NCBI RefSeq assembly: GCF_013401435.1
Contig: NZ_JACBGN010000049.1
Coordinates: forward strand, 1 to 36,551
DNA from: Streptomyces sp. BR123
GTDB taxonomy: Bacteria; Actinomycetota; Actinomycetes; Streptomycetales; Streptomycetaceae
Direction: 5' to 3'
Length of the DNA stretch: 36,551 bases
The translations under genes and the position numbers were made by a program. Below are positions 13,075 through 23,801 of this stretch, piece by piece. Numbering within the stretch: the stretch's first letter is position 1; the number at the start of each line of letters is the position of its first letter. The notes under the pieces were generated by a model. The model saw only the letters and a list, made by a program, of their open reading frames with translations, did no database searches and was not told where the DNA came from.

Positions 13075-13678
13075 CGCCGTGCTGCGCGAGGGCGCGCTGA
13101 GCGGGACCCGGATCGCGGTCCTGGTGGAGAGCGACTTCTACGAGCCGGAGATCTTCTACTACCAGCGCCGGTTCGCCGAGGAGGGCGCCGAGGTCGACTT
13201 CCTGACCCGGCTGTGGGGCAACGACTCGATCACCTTCACCGGGCACGAGTTCCGGGCCCCGTTCACCGCCGACCGGTCCCTGGAGGGGCTCGGCGACGAG
13301 GAGCTGCGCCGGTACGCGGCCGTCATCGTGCCCTCGGGCATGGTCGCCGACCGGCTCCGCTACACCGAGGACGTGGACGTCCTCGCGCCGGCGACGGACC
13401 TGCTGCGCCGGGCCTTCGACGAGCCGACCGTGCTCAAGGGGATCATCTGCCACGGCATGTGGCTGGCGTCCTCGATCCCGGGGAAGGTCCGCGGCCGCAA
13501 GGTGGTCTGCCACAACAACCTGATCGGCGACGTCCGCAACATGGGAGCCCAGTACGTCGACGAGGACGTGGTGGTCGACGGGGACCTGGTCACCGGGCGC
13601 ACGGGCGCCCACCACCACCTGTTCGCCCGCCGCATCATCGACCTGCTCGCGGCCGACCGGGGGCGGAGGGCCGGCTGA
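13067..13678 (+). CDS. DJ-1/PfpI superfamily protein (second of three)
   Basis: A 203-residue DJ-1/PfpI protein, the size of classical PfpI amidase or deglycase members. The nucleophile elbow is GIICHGMWLASS with Cys128-His129, and the conserved acid is in SDFYEPEIFYYQRRF (Glu28). The sequence is more divergent than usual at the first helix. It overlaps the GMC gene by 8 nt and touches the VOC gene in a TGATG, so it is made with them. Together with the VOC protein it suggests the removal or conversion of a reactive 2-oxoaldehyde, though these folds are functionally broad. Confidence 0.85.
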   Translation: MADAVLREGALSGTRIAVLVESDFYEPEIFYYQRRFAEEGAEVDFLTRLWGNDSITFTGHEFRAPFTADRSLEGLGDEELRRYAAVIVPSGMVADRLRYTEDVDVLAPATDLLRRAFDEPTVLKGIICHGMWLASSIPGKVRGRKVVCHNNLIGDVRNMGAQYVDEDVVVDGDLVTGRTGAHHHLFARRIIDLLAADRGRRAG

Positions 13679-14112
13679 TGCGCCGGATGGACTGGTCGCA
13701 CGTGGGTCTGAACTGCGCGGACCAGAAGGCGACCGAGGAGTTCTACACCCGGTACTTCGGGTTCGCCCGGGCCCGGGTCGTGTCCCTCGGTGACGCGACG
13801 CAGATCGTGTTCCTGCGCCGGGGGGACGCGTACCTGGAGCTGTTCGCCTCCGGTAGCGGCCCGGCCCGCACGGCGCAGGGCGACGGGCCGCAGGAGCCGG
13901 GCCGGATGCGCCACCTGGCCTTCCAGACCGACAGCGTGGACGCGTTCCTGGCCGAGCTGGGCGACGCGGCCGAAGTGACCCTGGGGCCGCTCGACTTCGA
14001 CGACTTCGTCTGCGGCTGGCGGACCGTGTGGGTCCGCGACCCCGACGGGGTGATCGTCGAGGTCAGCCAGGGATTCGAGGACGACCGCTCTCACGACAAG
14101 GACGGTGCATGA
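13678..14112 (+). CDS. VOC-superfamily (glyoxalase/dioxygenase-fold) protein
   Basis: A 144-residue two-module vicinal oxygen chelate domain. Likely metal ligands are visible at the usual four places: His8 (DWSHVGLNC), Glu54 (AYLELFASG), His79 (RMRHLAFQ) and Glu128 (GVIVEVSQG), which is the glyoxalase I-type HEHE arrangement. The C-terminal phrase WVRDPDGVIVEV is typical. It starts within TGATG at the end of the DJ-1 gene and stops 1 nt before the next start, so translation is coupled. Function could be a lyase, epimerase or dioxygenase. Given the metal set and neighbours, glyoxalase-like chemistry is a fair guess. Confidence 0.85.
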   Translation: MRRMDWSHVGLNCADQKATEEFYTRYFGFARARVVSLGDATQIVFLRRGDAYLELFASGSGPARTAQGDGPQEPGRMRHLAFQTDSVDAFLAELGDAAEVTLGPLDFDDFVCGWRTVWVRDPDGVIVEVSQGFEDDRSHDKDGA

Positions 14113-14113
14113 C

Positions 14114-15934
14114 ATGGCGGACGCCGTGAGCTTCTCCTTCTCCGACACCATCGCCGGCTACGTCAGCCGGTTCGACACCGCCTCCCGCCTGCTGCGCCTG
14201 AAGACCTCGGACGGACGCGAGTTCGACGTCTCGCTGGCCTCCGGCCCGAGCGCCGAGCTGGTCCGCAACCTCGACGAGCCGTACATCGACGCCTCCGGGC
14301 ACATCGACGAGATGCTCTCGCCCGGCCGGTACCTCTTCGCCTACGGCGTCCACTACCCCGAGCACGGCGGCCGGTTCGACGCCAAGCGCCTGGTGTTCCT
14401 GGGCCGCGGCGCCGAGGACTACCGGTTCGAGGAGTCGGGCTGGTGGGTCAGGCAGATCGAGTCGCTGGCCGACTTCTACAAGCGGGCCCAGTTCGGCGAC
14501 GGGCCGGTCGACTTCACCGAGTACCGCACCGAGATCCGGCTCGGCGGCGACAAGACCGCCAGCCACGTCCAGGAGACCGACACGATCTCCCGCCTGGTCT
14601 ACGGCATGGCCTCGGCCTACCTGCTGACCGGCAAGGACGAGTACCTGGAGGTCGCCGAGCGCGGCACCGAGTACCTGCGCAAGCACATGCGGGTCGTGGA
14701 CAGCGAAGAGGACGTCGTCTTCTGGTACCACGGCATCAGCGTCGACGGGGACACCGAGAAGAAGCTGTTCACCTCGGAGTTCGCCGACGACTACGACGCG
14801 ATCCCGATGTACGAGCAGATCTACGCCCTCGCCGGCCCGATCCAGACCTACCGGGTCACCGGCGACGTGCGGATCAAGAACGACGCCGACGCCACCATCC
14901 GGCTCTTCGACAAGTTCTTCCTCGACCGCGAGCAGGGCGGCTACTACTCGCACATCGACCCGATCCTGTTCAGCCCCGACCACGAGTCCCTCGGCGAGAA
15001 CGCCGAGCGCAAGAACTGGAACTCGGTCGGCGACCACGCGCCCGCGTACCTGATCAACCTGTACCTGGCGACCGGCGACCCGAAGTACGCCGACTTCCTG
15101 GAGTACACCTTCGACACCATCGCGGAGCGGTTCCCGGACTACGGGCACAGCCCCTTCGTCCAGGAGCGCTTCTTCCGCGACTGGTCGCACGACACCGAGC
15201 ACAGCTGGCAGCAGAACCGCGCGGTCGTCGGCCACAACCTGAAGATCGCCTGGAACCTGATGCGGATGAACTCGCTGAAGGCCAAGCCGGCCTACGCCGA
15301 CCTCGCCCGGAAGATCGGCGAGATCATGCCGGAGGTCGGCAGCGACCTCCAGCGCGGGGGCTGGTACGACGTGGTCGAACGGATCAGGCAGGGCGACCAG
15401 GAGGCGTACCGTTTCGCCTGGCACGACCGCAAGGCCTGGTGGCAGCAGGAGCAGGCGATCCTCGCCTACCTCATCCTGCACGGCACCGTCGGCAGCGAGG
15501 CCTTCCTGCGCGAGGCCCGGCAGGCCGAGTCCTTCTACAACACCTTCTTCCTCGACCACGACGAGGGAGCCGTCTACTTCAACGTCCTCGCGAGCGGTAC
15601 CCCGTACCTGCTCGGGACCGAGCGGCTCAAGGGCAGCCACTCGATGTCCATGTACCACTCGGCGGAGCTGTGCTACCTCGCCGCCGTCTACAACAACCTG
15701 CTCATCAACGGCCGGGAGATGGACTTCCACTTCAAGCCCGACCCGGCCGGCCTGGCCGACCGCGTGCTGCGCGTCTCGCCCGACCTGCTGCCGGCGGGCT
15801 CGGTGCGGATCGCGTCCGTCGAGATCGACGAGAAGCCGTACACGGACTTCGATGCGGACGGGCTCACGGTCCGGCTGCCCGACGTCCAGGGGCGGGTCAA
15901 GGTCAAGGTCCGGCTGCGGCCGGTGACGTCATAG
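14114..15934 (+). CDS. AGE-type alpha/alpha-barrel protein (N-acylglucosamine 2-epimerase-like)
   Basis: A 606-residue protein with a small beta-rich N-terminal domain (about 1-100), a six-hairpin alpha/alpha barrel (about 105-550) and a short beta C-terminal tail. The barrel shows AGE-family hallmarks: AVVGHNLKIAWNLMRM with His374, and HDRKAWWQQEQAI (His437, Trp443/444). These correspond to the conserved histidines and tryptophans of epimerases acting on sugars. It is longer than single-domain AGE enzymes (about 400 residues), so it may be a glycoside-acting relative. ATG 14114 has AAGGA 11 nt upstream, whereas GTG 14105 would be too close to it. It leads into the STAS-GlgX-STAS module and probably acts on a glucan or sugar. 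Substrate unknown. Confidence 0.78.
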   Translation: MADAVSFSFSDTIAGYVSRFDTASRLLRLKTSDGREFDVSLASGPSAELVRNLDEPYIDASGHIDEMLSPGRYLFAYGVHYPEHGGRFDAKRLVFLGRGAEDYRFEESGWWVRQIESLADFYKRAQFGDGPVDFTEYRTEIRLGGDKTASHVQETDTISRLVYGMASAYLLTGKDEYLEVAERGTEYLRKHMRVVDSEEDVVFWYHGISVDGDTEKKLFTSEFADDYDAIPMYEQIYALAGPIQTYRVTGDVRIKNDADATIRLFDKFFLDREQGGYYSHIDPILFSPDHESLGENAERKNWNSVGDHAPAYLINLYLATGDPKYADFLEYTFDTIAERFPDYGHSPFVQERFFRDWSHDTEHSWQQNRAVVGHNLKIAWNLMRMNSLKAKPAYADLARKIGEIMPEVGSDLQRGGWYDVVERIRQGDQEAYRFAWHDRKAWWQQEQAILAYLILHGTVGSEAFLREARQAESFYNTFFLDHDEGAVYFNVLASGTPYLLGTERLKGSHSMSMYHSAELCYLAAVYNNLLINGREMDFHFKPDPAGLADRVLRVSPDLLPAGSVRIASVEIDEKPYTDFDADGLTVRLPDVQGRVKVKVRLRPVTS

Positions 15935-15975
15935 CGCTCAACGGGGGGCGCCCCGACAGAAGGGGAAGGCAAGCC

Positions 15976-16376
15976 ATGACTCTGAACGTGAAGGAACGCC
16001 GGAACAAGGCGGGCGCCGTGCTCGTCGCCACCGGCGAGATCAACAGCGAGACCTCGGGACAGCTGCTGGCGGCGCTCCTGCCGCTGGTCCGCGAGGGGCG
16101 GCCGCTGCGCATCGACCTCACGGCCGTCACGTACGTCTCCAGCGCGGGCCTGCGCACGCTGCTGGTCGTCTACCGCGAGGCACAGCACGCCGGGGTCGCC
16201 GTCACCCTGTACGGGGTGAGCGAGGAAGTCCGGTTCGTCATGTCGGCCACCGGCTTCCTCGACTTCTTCGAGACCGGCGAGGCCGCCGCGGCCGAGGCCA
16301 AGGCCAAGGCCAAGGCCAAGGCGGGCACCCGGGCCGCGGACAGGACCAGGACCCCGGTCGAGAGCGCGGTCGCCCG

Positions 16377-16380
<4 letters not shown>
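15976..16380 (+). CDS. STAS-domain anti-sigma-factor antagonist-like protein (first)
   Basis: A 134-residue protein with a SpoIIAA/RsbV-like STAS domain (1-105). Partner-switch antagonists of this type bind an RsbW-like kinase unless phosphorylated on a serine. The phosphorylation loop is TYVSSAGLRTLL. Ser56 aligns with the phospho-serine of SpoIIAA. The C-terminal tail is low-complexity, Ala/Lys-rich, encoded by a 6-bp tandem repeat (EAKAKAKAKA). The ribosome site is AGGGGAAGG. Its stop overlaps the glgX start by ATGA. Likely partners are the HATPase at 18926 and phosphatase at 19363. Confidence 0.88.
16302..16322. repeat. Hexanucleotide repeat in the STAS gene tail
   Basis: The hexamer AAGGCC (equivalently GCCAAG) is repeated about four times and encodes alternating Lys-Ala. 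It is in frame, so copy-number change would only alter tail length by two residues per unit. Confidence 0.6.
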
Positions 16381-18518
<2,138 letters not shown>

Positions 18519-18525
18519 CCGCGCT

Positions 18526-18554
18526 CCCGCCGCGGGGCGCCGCCCCGCGGCGGG
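18526..18554. terminator. Strong hairpin between glgX and the second STAS gene
   Basis: A 13-bp perfect stem (18526-18538 with 18542-18554) encloses a 3-nt loop, with no T-run after it. It may end most transcripts from the metabolic part and let the regulatory genes be set at a lower level, or protect the upstream mRNA 3' end. Confidence 0.6.
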
Positions 18555-18599
18555 ACCCGGCCGCACCCTTCCGACCCGTACGCCCGAAGGAGACCTGAC

Positions 18600-18911
18600 A
18601 TGCCGCTTTCCGTGTCCCTGAGCATCGAGGGCGACACCACCGTGATCGAGCTGGCGGGCGAGCTGGACGCCAAGACCGCGCCGGAGTTCCACCAGACCAT
18701 CGAGAAGGCCGCCGGGCACGGCACGTCCACGGTCGAGATCAGGATGGCCGCGGTCGGCTACATGGCCAGCGCCGGGCTGCGGTCCCTGGTCTTCGCCCGG
18801 CAGAAGGTCGCGGACCACGTCACCATCAAGGTGGTCGGCGCGATCGAGCCCGTCTCCCGGACCATCCGGACGGCCGGGCTCGACCGCAGCGTCGTGCTCT
18901 GCGACCAGTGA
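18600..18911 (+). CDS. STAS-domain anti-sigma-factor antagonist-like protein (second)
   Basis: A 103-residue single STAS domain close to RsbV/SpoIIAA in size. The phosphorylation loop is GYMASAGLRSLVF with Ser57 at the phospho-serine position. The opening SLSIEGDTTVIELAGELDAKTAPEFHQTI is standard. GAAGGAG precedes the ATG. It is followed directly by the HATPase gene, as rsbV is by rsbW. Both STAS proteins keep the serine, so both are candidate substrates for one kinase and one phosphatase. Confidence 0.9.
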   Translation: MPLSVSLSIEGDTTVIELAGELDAKTAPEFHQTIEKAAGHGTSTVEIRMAAVGYMASAGLRSLVFARQKVADHVTIKVVGAIEPVSRTIRTAGLDRSVVLCDQ

Positions 18912-18925
18912 GCCGCAGGAGCGAG

Positions 18926-19378
18926 ATGGTCGAACTGGCGAGGAAGCCCGCCGAACTGGAGGTGCCCGCCACGCTGGGGGCGCTGGGTGAGATCGCCGCG
19001 TTCGTCCTGCGGCTGGCCGCCCGGGCGGGCCTCGACAAGCGGGCCACCTACCGGATCCGGCTGGCCGTGGACGAGCTGGCCACGAACATCGTCATGCACG
19101 GGTACCGGGGCGGCGGCGGGCGGATCACCGTCCGCGGCCGCTCCGGCCCCGGCCGGGTGCAGATCGTCCTCGTGGACGGTGCGCCCGCCTTCGACCCCGT
19201 CGCGGGGCGCGTGCCGCCCGCCCCCGGGACTCCCCCCGAGCGCCGGCGGATCGGCGGACTCGGCATCCACCTGGCGCTGACCAGCGTGGACGAGTTCGGC
19301 TACGCACGCAGGGACGGCCGCAACATCAGCACGCTGACCGTCACAGCCGAGGGGACGGACCGATGCCCTCCACCGTGA
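18926..19378 (+). CDS. RsbW/SpoIIAB-type HATPase serine kinase (anti-sigma-like)
   Basis: A GHKL ATPase of about 150 residues that in partner switching phosphorylates STAS proteins and sequesters a target. The N box is RLAVDELATNIVMHGY, the G1-like segment is IVLVDGAPAFDPV, and the G2-like segment is IGGLGIHLALTSVDEFGY. ATG 18926 has AGGAG 5 nt upstream and is preferred; GTG 18908 would overlap the STAS stop by GTGA and is the alternative. The 3' end overlaps the phosphatase gene by 16 nt. No sigma factor is encoded nearby, so what this kinase holds when not bound to STAS is unknown. Confidence 0.88.
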   Translation: MVELARKPAELEVPATLGALGEIAAFVLRLAARAGLDKRATYRIRLAVDELATNIVMHGYRGGGGRITVRGRSGPGRVQIVLVDGAPAFDPVAGRVPPAPGTPPERRRIGGLGIHLALTSVDEFGYARRDGRNISTLTVTAEGTDRCPPP

Positions 19379-20694
19379 TCATCCTCGACGAGTACCCCCC
19401 GCCGCCCGGCGAACTCCTCGACGCGCTGCGCCTGATGGACGCGGAGCTGGTCGGCCTCACCCTGCACGAGCTGCTCGGCGGCCCGCCGGACGCGCTGCCC
19501 GTCGCCGACGTGCTGCTCGCCCCGGCGGAGACCGAGGGGGACGCCGTACGCCTGGCCGTACGCCGGCTGCGCGGCTGGGCCGGGGCACCGATCGTCGTCG
19601 TCTGGACGGTGACCGGGTTCACCGCCCTGGAGCAGCACGTCCGGCTCGGCCACGACTACCTCGTCCCCCCGTTCCTGCCCGCCCTGGTCGGAGCCCGGTT
19701 GCACAGCTGCTCCGAGCGCGCCGGACTCGGCCGCACCCTGCGGGAGGCCGACGCCCGCGCGGAGCTCATGGGCTACGAGAAGGAGCTGGAGATCGGCCGC
19801 GAGATCCAGGCCGGCTTCCTGCCCGACGCCCTGCCGGTCCCCGAGGGCTGGGAGATCGACGTACGGTTCCGGCCCGCCCGGCAGGTCGCGGGCGACTTCT
19901 ACGACGTGTTCGAGATATCCCGGGGCCGCAGACTCGCCGTCGTCGTCGCCGACGTCTGCGACAAGGGGGTCGGGGCGGCCCTGTTCATGGCGCTCATCCG
20001 CTCCCTGCTGCGGCACACCGCGGAGAACAGCGGACTGCAGCACCTGGTGGCCGCCGGACGCGCGGGCGGCAGCCGCCGCATCCCCGTCGTCGGTGCCACC
20101 CCGCTGCTCAACGCGGTCACCGCCACCAACGGCTACCTCACCCGCAACCACCTCAGACAGGGGTACTTCGCCACCCTGTTCTTCGGTGTGCTCGACCCGC
20201 TGACCGGCAGCCTCGTCTACATCAACGGCGGCCACAACCCGCCGCTGCTGCTGCGTGCCGACGGCGGGGAACCGCTCGCGCTGGACGTCACCGGGCCGGC
20301 GGTGGGGGTGCTGCCCGACTGCGTGTACACGCTCGGCTACGCCCAGCTGAACCACGGGGACACCCTGTTCGTGTTCACCGACGGAGTGCCGGAGGCCCGC
20401 TGCCCCGACGGCACGTTCCTCGGGGACGCGAGGATGCTGGAGCTGCTCGCCGGCCCCCCGGTGAGCGGCAGTGAGGTGGTCGACCGGATGGACGCGGCCG
20501 TACGCGAGCACACCGGCACAGCCGAACAGCACGACGACGTCACCATGCTGGCCCTGCACCGGCCCGGAGGGGCCGCCGGCACCCAGCGCCCTCGGCGGGA
20601 CCGGGACGGCCACGAGCCGCGTGCGGCGCGGGGGCCGCACGCGGGCCCGGCCGCGGCGGACCGTCCCGCCGCGGGCCGTACGGCGGTGGCCTGA
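19363..20694 (+). CDS. PP2C/SpoIIE-type protein phosphatase with N-terminal pseudo-receiver (RsbU/IcfG-like)
   Basis: A 443-residue phosphatase expected to dephosphorylate the STAS proteins. Residues 1-115 look like a receiver fold without a clear phospho-Asp (a pseudo-receiver, or sensor). A short helical linker contains EKELEIGREIQAGFLPDALP, the typical RsbU lead-in. The PP2C core has metal aspartates in RQVAGDFYDVF (Asp178, Asp181), VVVADVCDKGVGAALFMALI (Asp197), FVFTDGVPEA and the terminal HDDVTMLAL. The last about 50 residues are basic, Ala/Pro/Arg-rich and disordered. It overlaps the kinase gene by 16 nt and the MinD-like gene by 1 nt (TGATG). The input signal would enter through the N-terminal domain. 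Confidence 0.9.
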   Translation: MPSTVIILDEYPPPPGELLDALRLMDAELVGLTLHELLGGPPDALPVADVLLAPAETEGDAVRLAVRRLRGWAGAPIVVVWTVTGFTALEQHVRLGHDYLVPPFLPALVGARLHSCSERAGLGRTLREADARAELMGYEKELEIGREIQAGFLPDALPVPEGWEIDVRFRPARQVAGDFYDVFEISRGRRLAVVVADVCDKGVGAALFMALIRSLLRHTAENSGLQHLVAAGRAGGSRRIPVVGATPLLNAVTATNGYLTRNHLRQGYFATLFFGVLDPLTGSLVYINGGHNPPLLLRADGGEPLALDVTGPAVGVLPDCVYTLGYAQLNHGDTLFVFTDGVPEARCPDGTFLGDARMLELLAGPPVSGSEVVDRMDAAVREHTGTAEQHDDVTMLALHRPGGAAGTQRPRRDRDGHEPRAARGPHAGPAAADRPAAGRTAVA

Positions 20695-21437
20695 TGGCCC
20701 GGACGATCGTGGTGCACTCGCACCGCGGCGGCACCGGGAAGTCCTCGGTCCTGGCCAACCTCGCCCTGCTGCTGGCGGGCGAGGGACGCCGGGTGGGGGT
20801 GGTCGACACCGACATGCAGTCGCCCACCCTGGACCTGCTCTTCCGGCTAGGCCCGGGTCCCTCCCTGGCCGACTACCTGCTCGGGCGGTGCGAGATCGAG
20901 GCTGCCGCCCGGCGGGCGGGCCCGCGCGGGCCGTACGTCGTGCCGGCCCGGACCGGGACGGCGGACCTGCGCGAGCTCATGGTCAGCGGGTACGACGTCG
21001 GGCTGCTGCCCGAGGGCTTCGACCGGCTCGCGGACCACTACGGGCTCGACGTCCTCCTGCTCGACACCCATGCCGGGCTGAACAACGAGTCGGTGGCCGC
21101 CATGGCGAGCGCCGACGTACTGATGATCATGGCGAGGGCGGACCGGATCGACCTGATGGGGGTGGAGGAGACGATCGCCCTCGCGGGGCGGCTCGCCTGC
21201 CGCCGTGCGCTTGTCGTGAGCATGGCTCCCGTGGGGGTCGACCGGAACGAGGCCCGCCGCCGGGCCGAGGAGGTGTACGGCGCTCCCCTGGCCGGCATCC
21301 TCCCGTACGTCCCGGAGATGGCCGCCCTGTACGGCGAACGCATATTCGCCGAAGCCCACCCCGACCACCACCTGGTCGGTGAATTCCGCACCATCATCAC
21401 CGCGTTGGACGCACGTGACGAAGTATCCCGCGCCTGA
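20694..21437 (+). CDS. MinD/ParA-type P-loop ATPase
   Basis: A 247-residue SIMIBI ATPase of the kind that positions cellular cargo or switches between membrane, nucleoid and partner states. The deviant Walker A is HSHRGGTGKSS. Lys16 is kept, but the signature Lys that normally precedes GG is Arg11. Walker A' (VGVVDTDMQSPTLDLLF) and the switch II segment (VLLLDTHAGLNNESV) are present. There is no obvious membrane-targeting amphipathic helix at the C-terminus (DARDEVSRA). It is fused by TGATG to the phosphatase gene, so it belongs to the switching module. It is a candidate output or input component in place of a sigma factor. Confidence 0.87.
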   Translation: MARTIVVHSHRGGTGKSSVLANLALLLAGEGRRVGVVDTDMQSPTLDLLFRLGPGPSLADYLLGRCEIEAAARRAGPRGPYVVPARTGTADLRELMVSGYDVGLLPEGFDRLADHYGLDVLLLDTHAGLNNESVAAMASADVLMIMARADRIDLMGVEETIALAGRLACRRALVVSMAPVGVDRNEARRRAEEVYGAPLAGILPYVPEMAALYGERIFAEAHPDHHLVGEFRTIITALDARDEVSRA

Positions 21438-21450
21438 CGCTCCCCCCTTA

Positions 21451-21488
21451 CGCCCTCCGCGAGGGGCGTGTTGAATCGGCAGCGATTC
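21451..21488. promoter_or_regulatory. Two inverted repeats between the MinD-like and third DJ-1 genes
   Basis: An imperfect hairpin (CGCCCTC, then GAGGGGCG, 21451-21468) is followed by a 6-bp inverted repeat GAATCG (21473-21478) and CGATTC (21483-21488). The first may be a terminator for the regulatory module. The second may be an operator for the next operon. The whole gap is 72 nt. Confidence 0.4.
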
Positions 21489-21509
21489 CTGAACAAGGAG
21501 AAAGAAGTC

Positions 21510-22250
21510 ATGAAGATTCTTGTCGTCATGACGGCCAAGGCAACCCTCCATCTGCTGGACGGAGAAGAACACCCCTCGGGATTCTGGGCCGAGGAATTCG
21601 TGGTCCCCTACAGCGAGTTCACCGCCGCCGGCCACACCGTGGACGTGGCGACGATCGGCGGCCGGACCCCCACCGTGGACCAGACCAGCATCGACCCCCA
21701 GTTCCTCAAGTGGGTCCGCCCCCCGGGCTCACCCGACGAGGACACAGCCAACGCCGCCGAGTACGTCAGAGTCATCGAGAACACACCCCAGCTCAAGAGC
21801 CCCCTCGCCGTGGAGTCCCTGACCGAGCAGGACGTCGCCGCGTACGACGGCCTGTACGTCAGCGGCGGCCACGGCGCCATCGGAGACCTCCCCAAGTCCG
21901 ACGCGCTCGCCCAGGTCCTGCGCTGGGCCATCGCCCGCGACAAGCCGATCGCCACCGTCTGCCACGGCCACACCGCGCTGCTCGCACTGCGCGACGGCGA
22001 CGGCCGCTGGCCCTTCGAGGGCTACCGGATGACCGCCTTCTCGCACAGCGAGGAACTGGTCACCAGCATGGCCGGCCGGCTCCCGCTGATCCTCGAAGCC
22101 GAGCTGACCCGGCTCGGCGCCCGCTACGAGAAGGCCGACGTGATCTGGGACTCCCACGTCGTCGTCGACCGGAGGCTCACCACCGGCCAGAACCCGTACT
22201 CATCGAAGGCCCTCGCCGAGACGTTCCTGCAGCAGCTCGCGAAGGGCTAG
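21510..22250 (+). CDS. DJ-1/PfpI superfamily protein, Hsp31-like (third of three)
   Basis: A 246-residue DJ-1/PfpI protein close to the Hsp31/YajL-type glyoxalase III-like group. The nucleophile elbow is ATVCHGHTALLAL (Cys151, His152), the acid is in GFWAEEFVVPY (Glu28), and VSGGHGAIGDL is the preceding strand-loop. AAGGAGAAAG lies before ATG 21510, so the longer frame starting at 21468 is rejected. A new transcription unit may start here. The aldehyde dehydrogenase gene follows 33 nt later. Of the three DJ-1 proteins this is the most typical candidate for detoxifying methylglyoxal-type aldehydes. Confidence 0.87.
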   Translation: MKILVVMTAKATLHLLDGEEHPSGFWAEEFVVPYSEFTAAGHTVDVATIGGRTPTVDQTSIDPQFLKWVRPPGSPDEDTANAAEYVRVIENTPQLKSPLAVESLTEQDVAAYDGLYVSGGHGAIGDLPKSDALAQVLRWAIARDKPIATVCHGHTALLALRDGDGRWPFEGYRMTAFSHSEELVTSMAGRLPLILEAELTRLGARYEKADVIWDSHVVVDRRLTTGQNPYSSKALAETFLQQLAKG

Positions 22251-22283
22251 CCCCCGCACCCCCGACACCGGAAGGCATCAGCC

Positions 22284-23768
22284 ATGACCAGGCGCGCGAT
22301 CGGCGGCCAGCCCTTGGCCAACCCCGGGAAGCTGTTCATCGGCGGAAAGTGGGTACCGGCGCAGGACGGCCGGACCGAGCCCGACATCAGCCCCGTGGAC
22401 GGACAGGAGATCGTACCGGTGGCCCAGGCCACCACCGACGACGCGGACGCGGCCGTGGCCGCCGCCCGCGCGGCGTACGAGGAGGGCCCCTGGAGCAGAC
22501 TGTCCGCCCAGGAGCGCGCCCTGCGGCTGAACCGGGTCGGCGAACTCATCGAACGCGACCTGGAGGAGATCGCCCTGCTGGAGACGGTGGACATGGGCAA
22601 GCCGTTCGCCTTCTCCAGCACGGTCGACGCCCCGATGGCCGCCCAGCTGATGCACTACTACGCCGGTGCCGTCACCCGCGTCGACGGCTCTTCGCGGGCC
22701 CCGGCCGGCGGACAGCTCGCCTACACCCTGCGCGAGCCGCTCGGCGTGGTCTGCGCCATCACCCCCTTCAACTTCCCGCTGCTGCTGTCCATGACGAAGA
22801 TCGCACCCGCCCTCGCGGCGGGGAACACGGTCGTCCACAAGCCCTCCCCGGCCACCCCGCTCACCGCCCTGAAGATCGCCGAGCTCTTCCAGGAGGCGGA
22901 GATCCCGGACGGCGTGCTCAACGTGATCACGGGCCCCGGCGTGGAGCTCGGCGAGACCCTCACCGACCACCCCGGCATCGACAAGATCGCCTTCACCGGC
23001 TCCACCGCCGTCGGCCAGTCGATCATCCGCAAGTCGGCCGGCACCCTGAAGAAGGTCACGATGGAGCTCGGCGGCAAGTCCGCCAACATCGTCTTCGCCG
23101 ACGCCGACCTCGACGCCGCCGAGGAACTCGCGTTCTTCGGCATCTACTACAACAAGGGCGAGATCTGCACCGCCGGCTCCCGGCTGCTGCTCCAGCGCCC
23201 GATCCACGAGGAGCTGGTCGAGCGCCTGGTCCGCCGGGCCGCCGCCCTCAAGCCCGGCGACCCGCGCGACCCGGAGACCCTGTTCGGACCGCTGGCCCAC
23301 CGCGGCCAGTTCGACAAGGTCAGCTCCTACATCGAGATCGGCGAGAAGGAGGGCGCCGTCCTGCGCACCGGCGGCACCGGCTGGACCCCCGAGGGGGCCT
23401 CCAGCCAGGGCCTGTACTTCCTGCCGACCGTCTTCACCGGTGTCGACAACGGCATGCGGATCGCCCAGGAGGAGATCTTCGGCCCGGTCCTGTCGATCAT
23501 CCCGTTCGACACCGAGGAAGACGCCATCCGCATCGCCAACGACAGCGCGTACGGCCTCGCCGCCGGCGTCCACACCAAGGACCTGCGGCGGGCCCACCGG
23601 GTCGCCTCCCAGATCAAGGCCGGCACGGTCTGGGTCAACTGCTACAACCAGTACGACCCCTCGGTGCCCTACGGCGGCTACAAGGCCTCCGGCTACGGGC
23701 GCGAGTGCGGACCCGAATCCCTCGAGAGCTACACCCAGACCAAGTCGGTCTGGATCGGCATGGACTGA
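22284..23768 (+). CDS. NAD(P)-dependent aldehyde dehydrogenase
   Basis: A 494-residue class 1/2-like aldehyde dehydrogenase that oxidises an aldehyde to an acid with NAD(P). All key residues are present: Asn163 (ITPFNFPLLL), Lys186 (VVHKPSP), Glu261 (MELGGKSANIV) and nucleophile Cys295 (NKGEICTAGSRL). The cofactor loop is AFTGSTAVG. Length is normal. It sits between a DJ-1 protein and an F420/NADP-reductase-like gene and just before the molybdenum hydroxylase, so the region has two distinct ways to oxidise aldehydes. Substrate cannot be fixed from sequence. Confidence 0.93.
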   Translation: MTRRAIGGQPLANPGKLFIGGKWVPAQDGRTEPDISPVDGQEIVPVAQATTDDADAAVAAARAAYEEGPWSRLSAQERALRLNRVGELIERDLEEIALLETVDMGKPFAFSSTVDAPMAAQLMHYYAGAVTRVDGSSRAPAGGQLAYTLREPLGVVCAITPFNFPLLLSMTKIAPALAAGNTVVHKPSPATPLTALKIAELFQEAEIPDGVLNVITGPGVELGETLTDHPGIDKIAFTGSTAVGQSIIRKSAGTLKKVTMELGGKSANIVFADADLDAAEELAFFGIYYNKGEICTAGSRLLLQRPIHEELVERLVRRAAALKPGDPRDPETLFGPLAHRGQFDKVSSYIEIGEKEGAVLRTGGTGWTPEGASSQGLYFLPTVFTGVDNGMRIAQEEIFGPVLSIIPFDTEEDAIRIANDSAYGLAAGVHTKDLRRAHRVASQIKAGTVWVNCYNQYDPSVPYGGYKASGYGRECGPESLESYTQTKSVWIGMD

Positions 23769-23801
23769 CGGCCCGACGGCACCCACGACGAGGAGCGGCA
23801 C

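Noticed and set aside
14063..15730. Antisense open frame over the AGE-type gene
   Set aside because: Composition is that of a shadow frame, there is no ribosome site of note, and the sense gene has recognisable family motifs.
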